From the NCBI GenBank assembly GCA_041493205.1, contig JBGPYM010000032.1, forward strand, positions 1-17,895: 17,895 nt of DNA, given 5' to 3'. Numbering within the stretch: position 1 is the stretch's first letter; each line of letters starts with the position of its first letter. Of this stretch, positions 1 to 7,340 are shown one piece after another. Position numbers and translations under genes: made by a program. The DNA is from JBGPYM01 sp041493205 (lineage in GTDB: Bacteria > Bacteroidota > Ignavibacteria > UBA10030 > UBA6906). The notes beneath the pieces are model-generated. The model did not search any database, was not told the DNA's origin, and saw only the letters and a program-made list of their open reading frames with translations.

Positions 1-695
1 AGCGTTGCGCCGAGGAGATGAATGCGGCCGCGCGACCATTGCTCATAGACTTCCGCATAAATCCGCACCGGATCGGCCCCGCACTCGATAAGGTGTGCCG
101 CAATGCGGTGTATTTCCGGGTCAACCCGGGGATAGCGGAAGGATCCGGTGTCCGTCATGATCGCACAGTACAATCCTGAAGCAGCGGCGGCGGAGAGTTG
201 CGGCCCCTGCACACGAAGGAGGAGGCGGTAGAGTATCTCTCCCGTGGATGTTGCGTCGTCGTCAATGATGTAGTGCTGCGCGAAAGGGGCCGGGTCGAGG
301 TGATGATCGATGCAGATCCTGACGGCGCTGCTGGCCATCACCCGCTCCCGCATGGCCTGGAGGCGGTCCGGATGGTTCGTGTCCAGCACCACGATCACTC
401 CGGCACCCGCGATGATGGCGTCGTGACGCGCGGGGTCGTACCGGGCGATCATGCCGCCGGGATCGAGGAACCGGTAGACGGCGGGGAGGGGGTTGGCATT
501 AATGATCGTCACGTGGGTACCCCGGTCACGGAGCCAGGCCGCGAGCGCGGCCTCCGACCCGATCCCGTCGCCGTCGGGATTGACGTGCGTTGTCAGGACG
601 AACCGGGCTCCTGTCTGCAGGAGCGACGCAACGGCTTCGATGGCGGGACCTTCGTTCGGGGGTGTCATACGGTCGTTGTCACGGAATATAGCCAT
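1..695 (-). CDS. NrnA-like DHH-family phosphoesterase (oligoribonuclease / pAp phosphatase), 3' part outside window
   Basis: Reading the complement gives an open frame from an ATG at 695 to the window edge, about 231 codons without a stop. Numbered from a second in-frame ATG at 668, it shows the DHH-superfamily signatures: THVNPDGDGIGSE (H28, D32, D34), VLDTNHPDR (D96), IDHHLDP (D121-H122-H123) and MTDTGSFRYP (D173). These are the metal-binding residues of the manganese phosphoesterase domain. In NrnA/PAP phosphatases this domain hydrolyses short RNA oligomers and 3'-phosphoadenosine 5'-phosphate. The C-terminal DHHA1 substrate domain would lie beyond base 1. Neither start has a clear Shine-Dalgarno. 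A TATATT element at 685-690 would put transcription start after ATG 695, which would favour 668. The gene follows korB but is separated from it by a strong terminator. Oligoribonuclease and pAp phosphatase activities cannot be told apart from this part. Confidence 0.88.
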   Translation of the reverse strand, partial: MAIFRDNDRMTPPNEGPAIEAVASLLQTGARFVLTTHVNPDGDGIGSEAALAAWLRDRGTHVTIINANPLPAVYRFLDPGGMIARYDPARHDAIIAGAGVIVVLDTNHPDRLQAMRERVMASSAVRICIDHHLDPAPFAQHYIIDDDATSTGEILYRLLLRVQGPQLSAAAASGLYCAIMTDTGSFRYPRVDPEIHRIAAHLIECGADPVRIYAEVYEQWSRGRIHLLGAT

Positions 696-704
696 TCTGA
701 CGTC

Positions 705-736
705 AACAAAAAACCCTCCGCCGGCGGCGGAGGGTT
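705..736 (-). terminator. Intrinsic terminator ending the prs...korB block
   Basis: On the minus strand an 11-bp perfect GC-rich stem (712-722 paired with 726-736, 3-nt loop) is followed directly by six U residues (708-713, the last two shared with the stem). It lies 25 nt past the korB stop codon at 762. It is the first canonical terminator downstream of the prs promoter on this strand. The downstream ORF can start only about 10 nt after the U-tract. Confidence 0.9.
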
Positions 737-761
737 CCGGTGTTCGAATCTGCGTGCGAAA

Positions 762-1796
762 TTAACTGATGACCCACGTCTCGTCGCCGTCAAGCAGTTT
801 TTGCAGGTCTCCCTGCCCTTTTTTGCTCCGTGCACGGGCGATCTGGTCCTCCATCTGTTGCTCGTACGTCGGATGATCGATCGCGAGGAACACCCCGGTG
901 GCCCGGGGGAGGTCGGGATTATGAATCATGTTGGCGAGGATGAAGGCGAGCGTCGAATCCTTCTCGTTGTGCACGAGGAGGTCGCTTGCGGAATACTTTC
1001 CGTCTTTCAGGCTGACCGCTTCGGGCGTAAACCCGTTCAGCCGGATCCCCCTGTCTTTCTCTTTCCCGAAGATGAGCGGCTTGCCTTGCTCCAGGTAGAC
1101 GACGTTATCGTCCCGGGTATCCTTTTCGGTGAAGAGAAAAAACGCACCGTCATTGAAGACGTTGCAGTTCTGATAGATCTCCACGAAGGCGGTCCCATGG
1201 TGCTTCTCGGCGCGGCGCACCATCTCCTGCAGGTGCTTCGGATCCCGGTCCATCGTCCGCGCCACGAACGTTGCCTGTGCGCCGAGGGCAAGCGACACGG
1301 GGATGAAGGGGGTGTCGATGACGCCGTACGGGGTCGACTTGGTGATCTGCCCGAGCAGCGATGTGGGCGAGTACTGGCCTTTGGTCAGGCCGTAAATCTG
1401 GTTGTTGAAAAGGAGAACCTTGATGTTCAGGTTGCGGCGGAGCATATGTATCATGTGATTCCCGCCGATGCTCAGCCCGTCGCCGTCCCCCGTGGCGACC
1501 CAGACGTCCAGCCCGGGGTTCGCCATTTTGACTCCGGATGCGATTGCCGGGGCGCGGCCGTGGATGCCGTGCAGCCCGTAGATATCCAAGTAGTACGGGA
1601 ACCGGCTGGAGCATCCGATCCCCGACACCGCCACGTAGTTCTCTTTCTTATGGGTGAACTCCGGGAATACGCGTTGTACCTGCGCCAGAATCGAGTAGTC
1701 GCCGCACCCCGGGCACCAGCGGACGTCCTGATCCGACTGGAAGTCCTTGATGGTCAGCTTTGTTCCGGCGGCCTGCTGTTCCACTGTCTCAGGCAT
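762..1796 (-). CDS. korB: 2-oxoacid:ferredoxin oxidoreductase, beta subunit (probably 2-oxoglutarate)
   Basis: This 344-residue protein is the thiamine diphosphate and iron-sulfur subunit of a CoA-dependent 2-oxoacid:ferredoxin oxidoreductase. It works in the cytoplasm, linking oxidative decarboxylation of a 2-oxoacid to ferredoxin reduction, or the reverse in the reductive TCA cycle. The WCPGCG motif (C28, C31), C62 and C211 (NCNVF) fit the four ligands of the [4Fe-4S] cluster. GDGDGLSIGGNH (103-114) followed by NNQIYGLTKGQYSPTS (131-146) is the TPP/Mg binding region. The start is well supported by GGGAGG eight nt upstream. It overlaps the korA stop by 8 nt, which implies translational coupling. 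Length and motifs match the KorB class, but the preferred substrate (2-oxoglutarate or another 2-oxoacid) is inferred from family resemblance only. No separate ferredoxin-like delta subunit lies alongside. Confidence 0.93.
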   Translation of the reverse strand: MPETVEQQAAGTKLTIKDFQSDQDVRWCPGCGDYSILAQVQRVFPEFTHKKENYVAVSGIGCSSRFPYYLDIYGLHGIHGRAPAIASGVKMANPGLDVWVATGDGDGLSIGGNHMIHMLRRNLNIKVLLFNNQIYGLTKGQYSPTSLLGQITKSTPYGVIDTPFIPVSLALGAQATFVARTMDRDPKHLQEMVRRAEKHHGTAFVEIYQNCNVFNDGAFFLFTEKDTRDDNVVYLEQGKPLIFGKEKDRGIRLNGFTPEAVSLKDGKYSASDLLVHNEKDSTLAFILANMIHNPDLPRATGVFLAIDHPTYEQQMEDQIARARSKKGQGDLQKLLDGDETWVIS

Positions 1797-3633
1797 GATT
1801 TCCTCCCAGGATGGATTCTATCCGTTCCTCGATATCCTCGGAACGGAGCGGTAGCCCTTTGATGACGTTGAACCCGTGCGCATCGACGAGATAGCGCGCG
1901 CGCAGTAACATGATGAGCTGTCCGTTGTTGATTTCGGGGACGAGCACGTGTTTGAACCCTTTCAGCAGGTCACCCAGATTGCGCGGGAACGGGTTGATGT
2001 ACCGGAGCTGGATGTGCGAGACCTTTTTCCCGCCCTGCCGCACCGAGGTCACCGCGCTCCTGATGGCGCCGAAGGTGCTACCCCAGCCGATGACCAGCAG
2101 GTCACCCTTCGCGTCGCCGTCGACCTTTTGCGCCGGGATGTCGTCGGCGATGCGCTCGATCTTTTCCGCCCGGATCCTGATCATCAGATCATGGTTGTCC
2201 GGTTCGTAATTGATGTTCCCCGTAATATTCTGCTTTTCCAACCCGCCGATGCGGTGTTCGAGCCCCGGCGTGCCGGGGATGGCCCAGGGGCGCGCAAGCG
2301 TTTTTTCATCCCGAGCATACGGCTGGAAGCCGGCGGGATCCTTCGCGAAGTTAACAGGGATGGGGGGCAGGGTGGAAGCATCCGGAATGAGCCACGGCTC
2401 GGCGCCGTTCCCCAGGTAGCCGTCCGTCAGGCAGATTACCGGCGTCATGAACTTGATCGCGATGCGGGCGGCCTCGTAGACGGCGGTGAAGCAATCCGCC
2501 GGTGTCGATGCCGCGAGGACGCACAGGGGGGCTTCCCCGTTCCGCCCGACAACTGCCTGCAGGAGGTCCGCCTGTTCGGTTTTGGTCGGGAGGCCGGTGC
2601 TCGGTCCGCCGCGCTGCACGTCGATCACGACGAGGGGAAGCTCCAGCATGATCGCAAGACCGAGCGCCTCGGTCTTCAGTGCGAGGCCGGGGCCGCTGGT
2701 CGTGGTGGCGGCCAGAGATCCCGCATACGACGCGCCGATCGCGGAGCAGATCGCCGCGATTTCGTCTTCCGCCTGAAACGTCTTCACCCCGAATTCCTTG
2801 TAGCGCGCAAGCTCGTGCAGAATGTCGCTGGCGGGCGTGATGGGGTAGCTGCCGAGAAACAACTGGAGGCCTGATTTCCTTGAAGCGGCGACGAGGCCCA
2901 GGGCCGTCGCCACGTTTCCCATGATATTCCGGTACCGCCCCGGCGGCAGCTTCGCGGGCTTGACGTCATAGCGCGTCGTGAAGATTTCGGTCGTGTCGCC
3001 ATAATTGAACCCGGCCTTCAGCACCCGGAGGTTCGCTTCCGCGACCTGCGGGTCCTTGGATCCGAACTTCTCCTGGATGAACCGGATCGACTGGTCGATC
3101 TGGCGATTGTACATCCAGTACATCAGTCCGAGGGCGAAAAAATTCTTGGTCTTGTCCACGAACCGTGTCGAGAGGTTCATGTCCGCCAGCGCATTGGTCG
3201 TCAGCTTCGTGATGGCGACCCGGTGGACCTGGTACTTTGCGACGGTCCCGTCCTCGAGAGGATTCGTGGTGAGGCCTGCCAGCTTCAGATTCTTCTCGCT
3301 GAAGGAGTCTTCGTTGACGATGATCGTACCGCCGTCGCGGAGGACCTTGATGTTGGTGATGAGGGCCGCGGGATTCATGGCGACCAGGACGTCGCACGAG
3401 TCGCCGGGTGTGAGGATATCCGTGCTGCCGAACTTGATCTGGAACCCGCTCACGCCGTAGGTGGTGCCGGCGGGGGCGCGGATCTCTGCCGGATAATCCG
3501 GAAGCGTGCTCAGGTCGTTGCCGAGCGCGGCCGCCGTGTTTGTGAACTGCGTGCCGGTGAGCTGCATCCCGTCACCGGAGTCGCCGGCGAACCGGATGGT
3601 GACTTCTTCGAGCGTTTTGAGTGTCTTTGCCAT
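1789..3633 (-). CDS. korA: 2-oxoacid:ferredoxin oxidoreductase, fused gamma-alpha subunit
   Basis: The 614-residue protein is the partner of KorB. Its N-terminal roughly 190 residues form the gamma domain, with the glycine-rich FAGDSGDGMQLTG at 15-27. The alpha domain follows, with the YPITPAS substrate-loop motif (263-269) and RGGPSTGLPTKTEQADL (341-357). The C-terminal domain is recognisable by GDLLVIGWGSTFGAI. The gamma-alpha fusion is normal for the two-gene KorAB type. I chose ATG 3633 over an in-frame GTG at 3663, because the extra ten residues (very basic) are not family-like and GAAGG lies about 12 nt before the ATG. It begins 58 nt after the rplI stop, with no strong terminator or convincing promoter between, so it may be read through from the ribosomal-protein genes. 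Its end overlaps korB. Confidence 0.93.
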   Translation of the reverse strand: MAKTLKTLEEVTIRFAGDSGDGMQLTGTQFTNTAAALGNDLSTLPDYPAEIRAPAGTTYGVSGFQIKFGSTDILTPGDSCDVLVAMNPAALITNIKVLRDGGTIIVNEDSFSEKNLKLAGLTTNPLEDGTVAKYQVHRVAITKLTTNALADMNLSTRFVDKTKNFFALGLMYWMYNRQIDQSIRFIQEKFGSKDPQVAEANLRVLKAGFNYGDTTEIFTTRYDVKPAKLPPGRYRNIMGNVATALGLVAASRKSGLQLFLGSYPITPASDILHELARYKEFGVKTFQAEDEIAAICSAIGASYAGSLAATTTSGPGLALKTEALGLAIMLELPLVVIDVQRGGPSTGLPTKTEQADLLQAVVGRNGEAPLCVLAASTPADCFTAVYEAARIAIKFMTPVICLTDGYLGNGAEPWLIPDASTLPPIPVNFAKDPAGFQPYARDEKTLARPWAIPGTPGLEHRIGGLEKQNITGNINYEPDNHDLMIRIRAEKIERIADDIPAQKVDGDAKGDLLVIGWGSTFGAIRSAVTSVRQGGKKVSHIQLRYINPFPRNLGDLLKGFKHVLVPEINNGQLIMLLRARYLVDAHGFNVIKGLPLRSEDIEERIESILGGNHA

Positions 3634-3691
3634 GATGTCGGTGTGCCTTCGTCTATTCAACACGCAACGGCAGCCGTGCGGTTCCGCGCGA

Positions 3692-4135
3692 TTATTCGCG
3701 CACGACCCACACTTTGACGGTGCCGGTGACGCCCTGTGTCAGCTTGACGCCGACGTTGTAAATGCCCAGGGCCTTGATCGGTTCCTCGAGGTCGAGGATC
3801 CGCTTGTCGATCTCGAACCCTTTCTCCTTGAGCGCGTCTGCCACCATCTGCGAGGTTACTGCGCCGAACAGTTTTTCATCCTCGCCCACCTTCATCTGGA
3901 GCGTGATGGAGACTTTTTCGAGTTCGGCGGCGAGTTTCTCGCTTGCCTTCTGCTCCTTGGAGAGCCGTCGCGTTGCCTGTTTCTTCTCCTCTTCGAGCGC
4001 GCGGATGCTGCCGTTGCTGGCTGCAAAGGCGATTCCCTTGGGGATCAGGTAATTGCGGGCATAGCCGTCTTTCACGTCGACGACCGCGCCGACCTGTCCG
4101 AGCTTGTCTTGCGCCTTCCTCAGTATGACTTTCAT
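3692..4135 (-). CDS. rplI: Large ribosomal subunit protein bL9
   Basis: The 147-residue protein carries the bL9 signature in its first 40 residues: MKVILRKAQDKLGQVG, then VKDGYARNYLIPKG. A long charged connecting helix follows (roughly 45-75, rich in E and K), then the C-terminal RNA-binding domain. bL9 binds 23S rRNA at the base of the L1 stalk and helps keep the reading frame. The start at 4135 has AGAGGA upstream at normal spacing. The open frame extends 19 codons further upstream, but that part overlaps rpsR and does not resemble bL9. It is the last ribosomal gene of the rpsF-rpsR-rplI set, 19 nt after rpsR. Confidence 0.96.
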   Translation of the reverse strand: MKVILRKAQDKLGQVGAVVDVKDGYARNYLIPKGIAFAASNGSIRALEEEKKQATRRLSKEQKASEKLAAELEKVSITLQMKVGEDEKLFGAVTSQMVADALKEKGFEIDKRILDLEEPIKALGIYNVGVKLTQGVTGTVKVWVVRE

Positions 4136-4154
4136 GTCTGGTCCTCTTTCGGTG

Positions 4155-4418
4155 TTAGCGGATGGCGTCGGACACGAACGGGAGCATGGCAAGATGCCGT
4201 GCGCGTTTGATCGCCTGTACGAGCTGGCGCTGGTGTTTCGCGCAGGTGCCGGTAATGCGTTTTGGAATGATCTTTCCCTGCTCGGTGACGAATCGTGACA
4301 GCCGCTTCTCGTCCTTGTAGTCGATGTATATTTCCTTGGCGTCGCAGAACCGGCACGTGCGCTTCTTGCGGGGAATCTGGTTCTCCTTGTCGCGCCGGGG
4401 CTTTCGGGTGGTGATCAC
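4155..4418 (-). CDS. rpsR: Small ribosomal subunit protein bS18
   Basis: The 87-residue protein has the bS18 core KRTCRFCDAK, then IDYKDEKRLSRFV, GKIIPKRITGTCAKHQR and VQAIKRARHLAMLPF. C22, C25 and C59 make it a cysteine-bearing form with a CxxC. bS18 binds 16S rRNA as a heterodimer with bS6, encoded just upstream. The start is GTG at 4418, supported by AAGGAG nine nt upstream; no ATG fits. The gene lies 30 nt after rpsF. The ssb gene that often separates rpsF and rpsR in other bacteria is absent here. Confidence 0.96.
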   Translation of the reverse strand: MITTRKPRRDKENQIPRKKRTCRFCDAKEIYIDYKDEKRLSRFVTEQGKIIPKRITGTCAKHQRQLVQAIKRARHLAMLPFVSDAIR

Positions 4419-4448
4419 AGTCGTATGCTCCTTGGTCGTTCGTGAACG

Positions 4449-4880
4449 TTAAGATTTCTTCTCCGGGGCGCCCTCTTTGAAGAGGGGTTCGCGGACGGGG
4501 ACCTGCGCCACCGGCTCTTCCGTCTGCGCAGCCGCGGCGGCGAGGGCCAGGGCCTGCGCCTTGGCGCGCGCGGCAAGGGCCTTGCGGTCCAGCGCGATCG
4601 TCAGGGTCCGCAGGATCATCTCATCGAGCTGGAACGCCCGTTCGAGCGGCGTCAACGCACTCCCGGGCGCAGTGAACTCCATGTTCACGTAAAACCCGTT
4701 GGTCTTCTTGTTAATCGTGTACGAGAGACGCTTCCGTCCCCATTTGTTCGTCGCGGTGACCGCGCCGCCGTTCTTGACGATCACGTCATTGACGCGTGCG
4801 ATCACGCCGTCCACCTGCGCGTCATCGAGCGACGCGTTGATGATGAACGTGGATTCGTAGATTGTGTGAGCGTTGTCCAT
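4449..4880 (-). CDS. rpsF: Small ribosomal subunit protein bS6 with Ala-rich C-terminal tail
   Basis: The 143-residue protein has the bS6 fold region in about the first 100 residues (YESTFIINASLDD, WGRKRLSYTINKKTNGFYVNMEF, then LERAFQLDEMILRTLTI). A low-complexity Ala/Gln/Glu tail of about 40 residues follows and ends in EKKS. bS6 pairs with bS18 on the 30S platform. The ATG at 4880 has GGGAGG eight nt upstream. The 87-nt leader after pth can form three hairpins and may be a site of bS6:bS18 autoregulation, which is known for this operon in many phyla but unproven here. Confidence 0.95.
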   Translation of the reverse strand: MDNAHTIYESTFIINASLDDAQVDGVIARVNDVIVKNGGAVTATNKWGRKRLSYTINKKTNGFYVNMEFTAPGSALTPLERAFQLDEMILRTLTIALDRKALAARAKAQALALAAAAAQTEEPVAQVPVREPLFKEGAPEKKS

Positions 4881-4882
4881 GA

Positions 4883-4962
4883 ATCAACCTCCCTGTGGAC
4901 CGTTGTTGATGGACCCTCCAGTACTCACCGGGCGGTGAACTGAAGAGTAGAGGGGTTCCTCT
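4883..4962 (-). promoter_or_regulatory. Structured rpsF leader, possible S6:S18 autoregulatory site
   Basis: Three inverted repeats lie between the pth stop and the rpsF start. They are a 5-bp hairpin at 4949-4962; a 9-bp hairpin with a 2-nt bulge at 4919-4942, whose apical part contains CCG; and a 6-bp hairpin at 4883-4910 that places most of the rpsF Shine-Dalgarno in its loop. The S6:S18 mRNA motif known from other bacteria presents a bulged CCG between a stem and a hairpin. The match here is only partial, so the regulatory assignment is tentative. Confidence 0.4.
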
Positions 4963-4967
4963 GTGGT

Positions 4968-5546
4968 TTACTGCGTATTGGTGTCGGTCATCGCCCGGTC
5001 GAGACCGGACGCAACGAATATTGCCGCTGCATCCGCCGCGCGCGTAACCATCGCACGCGCGGCCGGGAGTTCCTCCGGTTCAAATGAAGAGAGAACGAAG
5101 TTGCGTCTGCCTTCCCCTGCGGGCATGTCGTCACGCCCGATCCCGCACCGCAGGCGGGCGAGTGCGTCCGTCCCGAGCGTTGCGATCACCGAGCCGAGCC
5201 CGTGATGTCCGCCGTCGCTCCCTTTCGGACGCAGGCGGAGGGTGCCGAGCGGTATCTGAAAATCATCCAGCACAATCAACAGCATCCCGGTCGTCACTCC
5301 CGCGTCCGCAAGGGCTTCGGCGACCGCGGTGCCGCTTCCATTCATGAACGTGACCGGCTTGATCAGATGCACCGTGCAACCGCCGAGCGTGCCCGTCGCG
5401 CGCTCGTAGTCGCCGCGACCGGGACGGAAGCGGGCCCCGATCCGCCTGGAGAGCTCGTCCGCCACCATGAACCCGGCGTTGTGCCTTGTCTGTTCGTACG
5501 CGCTGCCCGGATTCCCCAGGCCGGCGATGAGAACGGCTTCGGCCAC
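4968..5546 (-). CDS. pth: Peptidyl-tRNA hydrolase
   Basis: The 192-residue enzyme cleaves peptidyl-tRNA released from stalled ribosomes. Family landmarks are present: GLGNPG with N12, the catalytic H22 in TRHNAGF, KPVTFMNGSG with N69, and DDFQIPLGTLRLRPKG with D94/D95. The position of E. coli Asn114, normally in a GHNG motif, is His115 here (GGHHGLGS). The start is a GTG at 5546, 6 nt after the rplY stop. It gives the usual N-terminal distance to GLGNPG. Purine-rich codons at the end of rplY (AAGGAG about 15 nt upstream) may serve for ribosome loading by coupling. Pth beside rplY and prs is a common bacterial arrangement. Confidence 0.95.
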   Translation of the reverse strand: MAEAVLIAGLGNPGSAYEQTRHNAGFMVADELSRRIGARFRPGRGDYERATGTLGGCTVHLIKPVTFMNGSGTAVAEALADAGVTTGMLLIVLDDFQIPLGTLRLRPKGSDGGHHGLGSVIATLGTDALARLRCGIGRDDMPAGEGRRNFVLSSFEPEELPAARAMVTRAADAAAIFVASGLDRAMTDTNTQ

Positions 5547-5552
5547 CGGGCG

Positions 5553-6299
5553 TTACTTCTTCTCCTTTTTTTCCTTCTTTTCCTCTTTCGGTGCGGCGGG
5601 TTTTGCTTCGGCCTTCGCTTCGGGCTTCGCCCCGGGGGCGGCCTTTGCCCCTTCGGGCGTTTCGCCTTCCTCCGCCTTCTTCCCCTTGCCCACGACTTCC
5701 GGCTCCTTGATGGCTTCTTCGGCAACCACTGCGGGTTCCGGTTCCTTCACGATGGTCGGCGGCATAACGCCCACCACCGCGCTATCCGCAGCCTCGAGGA
5801 TTGTCACGTTGGGGATGACCAGCTCCCGGACGTGGACCGAATGATTGATTCCGAGCTCGGCGATGTTGATTTCCACCTTCTCGGGGATGTCCTTGGGGAG
5901 GCAGGAGATCTTGAGACGGTGGATCATGTGCTGCACCATCCCGCCGTCGCGCACACCCTTGGGAATGCCGCCGGTCAGGACCACCGGCACCTCGATCGTG
6001 AGGCGTTCGTTCTCCTTCAATCCCTGAAGGTCGAAATGAATCGGCCGGTCGCTGATAGGGTCGTACTGCACATCCCGGAGGATGCATTTTCTGGGCGGCC
6101 CGTCCTTCAGCCGGAGATCGATCACGTGGGTCTCGGACGTGTAGACGAGCGGGTCAAGCCCGACCTTCGGGACCTGGATGTTCAGACTCTCCTCCCCGCG
6201 CGCATAATAGACCCCGGGCACCATCCCCGCCGCCCGCGCGTACTTTGCGTGCTTGCCGGTGTTCTCCCGGATTTCCGCCTCCAAAACGAATTCAGACAT
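5553..6299 (-). CDS. rplY: Large ribosomal subunit protein bL25, CTC form, with Lys/Ala/Glu-rich tail
   Basis: The 248-residue protein belongs to the long CTC/TL5 form of bL25, which binds 5S rRNA. Residues 1 to about 92 form the 5S-binding beta-barrel (starting SEFVLEAEIRENTGKHAKYAR, with IHFDLQ near its end). Residues of about 95-190 form the second beta domain (LTIEVPVVLTGGIPKGVRDGG, DIPEKVEINI, VTILEAADSAVVGV). The last 60 residues are a repetitive, disordered-looking tail of K, E, A and P, ending in a run of EK repeats. The ATG at 6299 has an AAAGGTGG site close upstream. The gene lies 29 nt after prs and 6 nt before pth. Confidence 0.95.
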   Translation of the reverse strand: MSEFVLEAEIRENTGKHAKYARAAGMVPGVYYARGEESLNIQVPKVGLDPLVYTSETHVIDLRLKDGPPRKCILRDVQYDPISDRPIHFDLQGLKENERLTIEVPVVLTGGIPKGVRDGGMVQHMIHRLKISCLPKDIPEKVEINIAELGINHSVHVRELVIPNVTILEAADSAVVGVMPPTIVKEPEPAVVAEEAIKEPEVVGKGKKAEEGETPEGAKAAPGAKPEAKAEAKPAAPKEEKKEKKEKK

Positions 6300-6328
6300 C
6301 GTCCACCTTTCCTTCCGGTACTGGAACG

Positions 6329-7267
6329 TTAACCCTTGTCAACATCAAACAGCGAGCTGATCGACATGTATTTGAACGACCGCTTGATCGCTTCGGCGAA
6401 GATCCGCGCGACGGTCTCGGTGCCGATTTTCTGCGACTCCTTCCGCACCGGGATGGAGTCGGTGACGATAATTTTCTTGAGCCCTGACCGGTTGATCTTC
6501 TCCACCGCGTCGCCGGAAAGGACCGGGTGCGTGCAGGCCGCGTAGACATCCTTCGCGCCGGCCTCTTTCAGCGCTTCCACCGCGTTACAGAGTGTTCCCG
6601 CGGTGTCAATCAGGTCGTCGACAATCAGAATGTTCTTTCCCCGCACTTCGCCGATGATGTTCATGACCTCGGCTTCATTCTGCCGCGGCCGGCGTTTGTC
6701 GATGACGATCAGGTCCGCTTCGAGGCGCTTCGCGTACGCCCGGGCCATTTTGATGCCGCCGACATCGGGGGAGGCAACCGCGAGATTGCCCACCTTCAGT
6801 TTCTTGAAATGCTTTACCAGGACCGCCGAAGAGTAGAGGTGGTCCACGGGGATGTCAAAGAAGCCCTGGATCTGCGGCGCGTGCAGGTCCATGGTGATGA
6901 TCCTGTCTGCGCCTGCTCCGGTGATCAGGTTGGCGACAAGCTTTGCCGTGATGGAGACACGCGGCTGATCCTTCCTGTCCTGCCGGGCATACCCGAAGTA
7001 GGGGATGACCGCGTTGACCTTGCGTGCCGATGCGCGCCGTGCCGCATCGATCATGATCAGCAGTTCCAGCAGGTTTTCCGCGGGCGGATTGGTCGACTGG
7101 ACGCAGTACACGTCGCACCCGCGGATGTTGTCACTGAACTTGACCCAGATCTCACCGTCACTGAACGACTTGATGTCACAGTGGCCAAGCGGTTGCCCGA
7201 GTTCCTTGCTGATTTTTTCGGCAAGCGGTCGGTTCGAGCGGCCGGAAAAGACCTTCAGGTTACCCAT
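6329..7267 (-). CDS. prs: Ribose-phosphate pyrophosphokinase (PRPP synthase)
   Basis: The 312-residue class I enzyme transfers pyrophosphate from ATP to ribose 5-phosphate, giving PRPP for purine, pyrimidine, NAD, His and Trp synthesis. Diagnostic segments are KSFSDGEIWVKFSDNIRG, the catalytic flexible loop YFGYARQDRKDQPRV (90-104), the metal-binding MDLHAPQIQGFFDIP with H129, and the PRPP loop VDDLIDTAGTL (216-226). The length is normal for the family. The ATG at 7267 has a GGGGA stretch a few nt upstream. It is the promoter-proximal gene of the long minus-strand block and has its own promoter candidate at 7294-7322. Confidence 0.97.
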   Translation of the reverse strand: MGNLKVFSGRSNRPLAEKISKELGQPLGHCDIKSFSDGEIWVKFSDNIRGCDVYCVQSTNPPAENLLELLIMIDAARRASARKVNAVIPYFGYARQDRKDQPRVSITAKLVANLITGAGADRIITMDLHAPQIQGFFDIPVDHLYSSAVLVKHFKKLKVGNLAVASPDVGGIKMARAYAKRLEADLIVIDKRRPRQNEAEVMNIIGEVRGKNILIVDDLIDTAGTLCNAVEALKEAGAKDVYAACTHPVLSGDAVEKINRSGLKKIIVTDSIPVRKESQKIGTETVARIFAEAIKRSFKYMSISSLFDVDKG

Positions 7268-7293
7268 CAGTCCCCATGAAATGTAAGCCTAGA

Positions 7294-7322
7294 AAGATAA
7301 GAAAATGCGCATTCTCCTGCAA
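7294..7322 (-). promoter_or_regulatory. Candidate promoter of prs
   Basis: On the minus strand TTGCAG (7317-7322) and TATCTT (7294-7299) are separated by exactly 17 nt. Transcription would start near 7287, leaving a leader of about 20 nt before the prs ATG. The -10 extends as TATCTTTC, which also fits 7 of 8 positions of the Bacteroidota TAnnTTTG consensus. Confidence 0.55.
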
Positions 7323-7340
7323 GGCATATTTTACCGTTCG

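Noticed and set aside
198..1862. Long plus-strand open frame of 554 codons opposite nrnA and korB
   Set aside because: It is antisense to two genes with complete family motifs and crosses their terminator; the translation is rich in R, G, V, D and H without any domain, as expected for a GC-rich shadow frame.
3640..3691. Possible terminator between rplI and korA
   Set aside because: The inverted repeat is short (7 bp with a bulge and a 3-nt loop) and is not followed by a U-tract on the minus strand.
5202..6332. Plus-strand open frame of 376 codons opposite pth and rplY
   Set aside because: It covers the antisense of two clear genes. The run of Phe and Leu that looks like a membrane segment is the reverse of the Lys/Glu codons of the bL25 tail.
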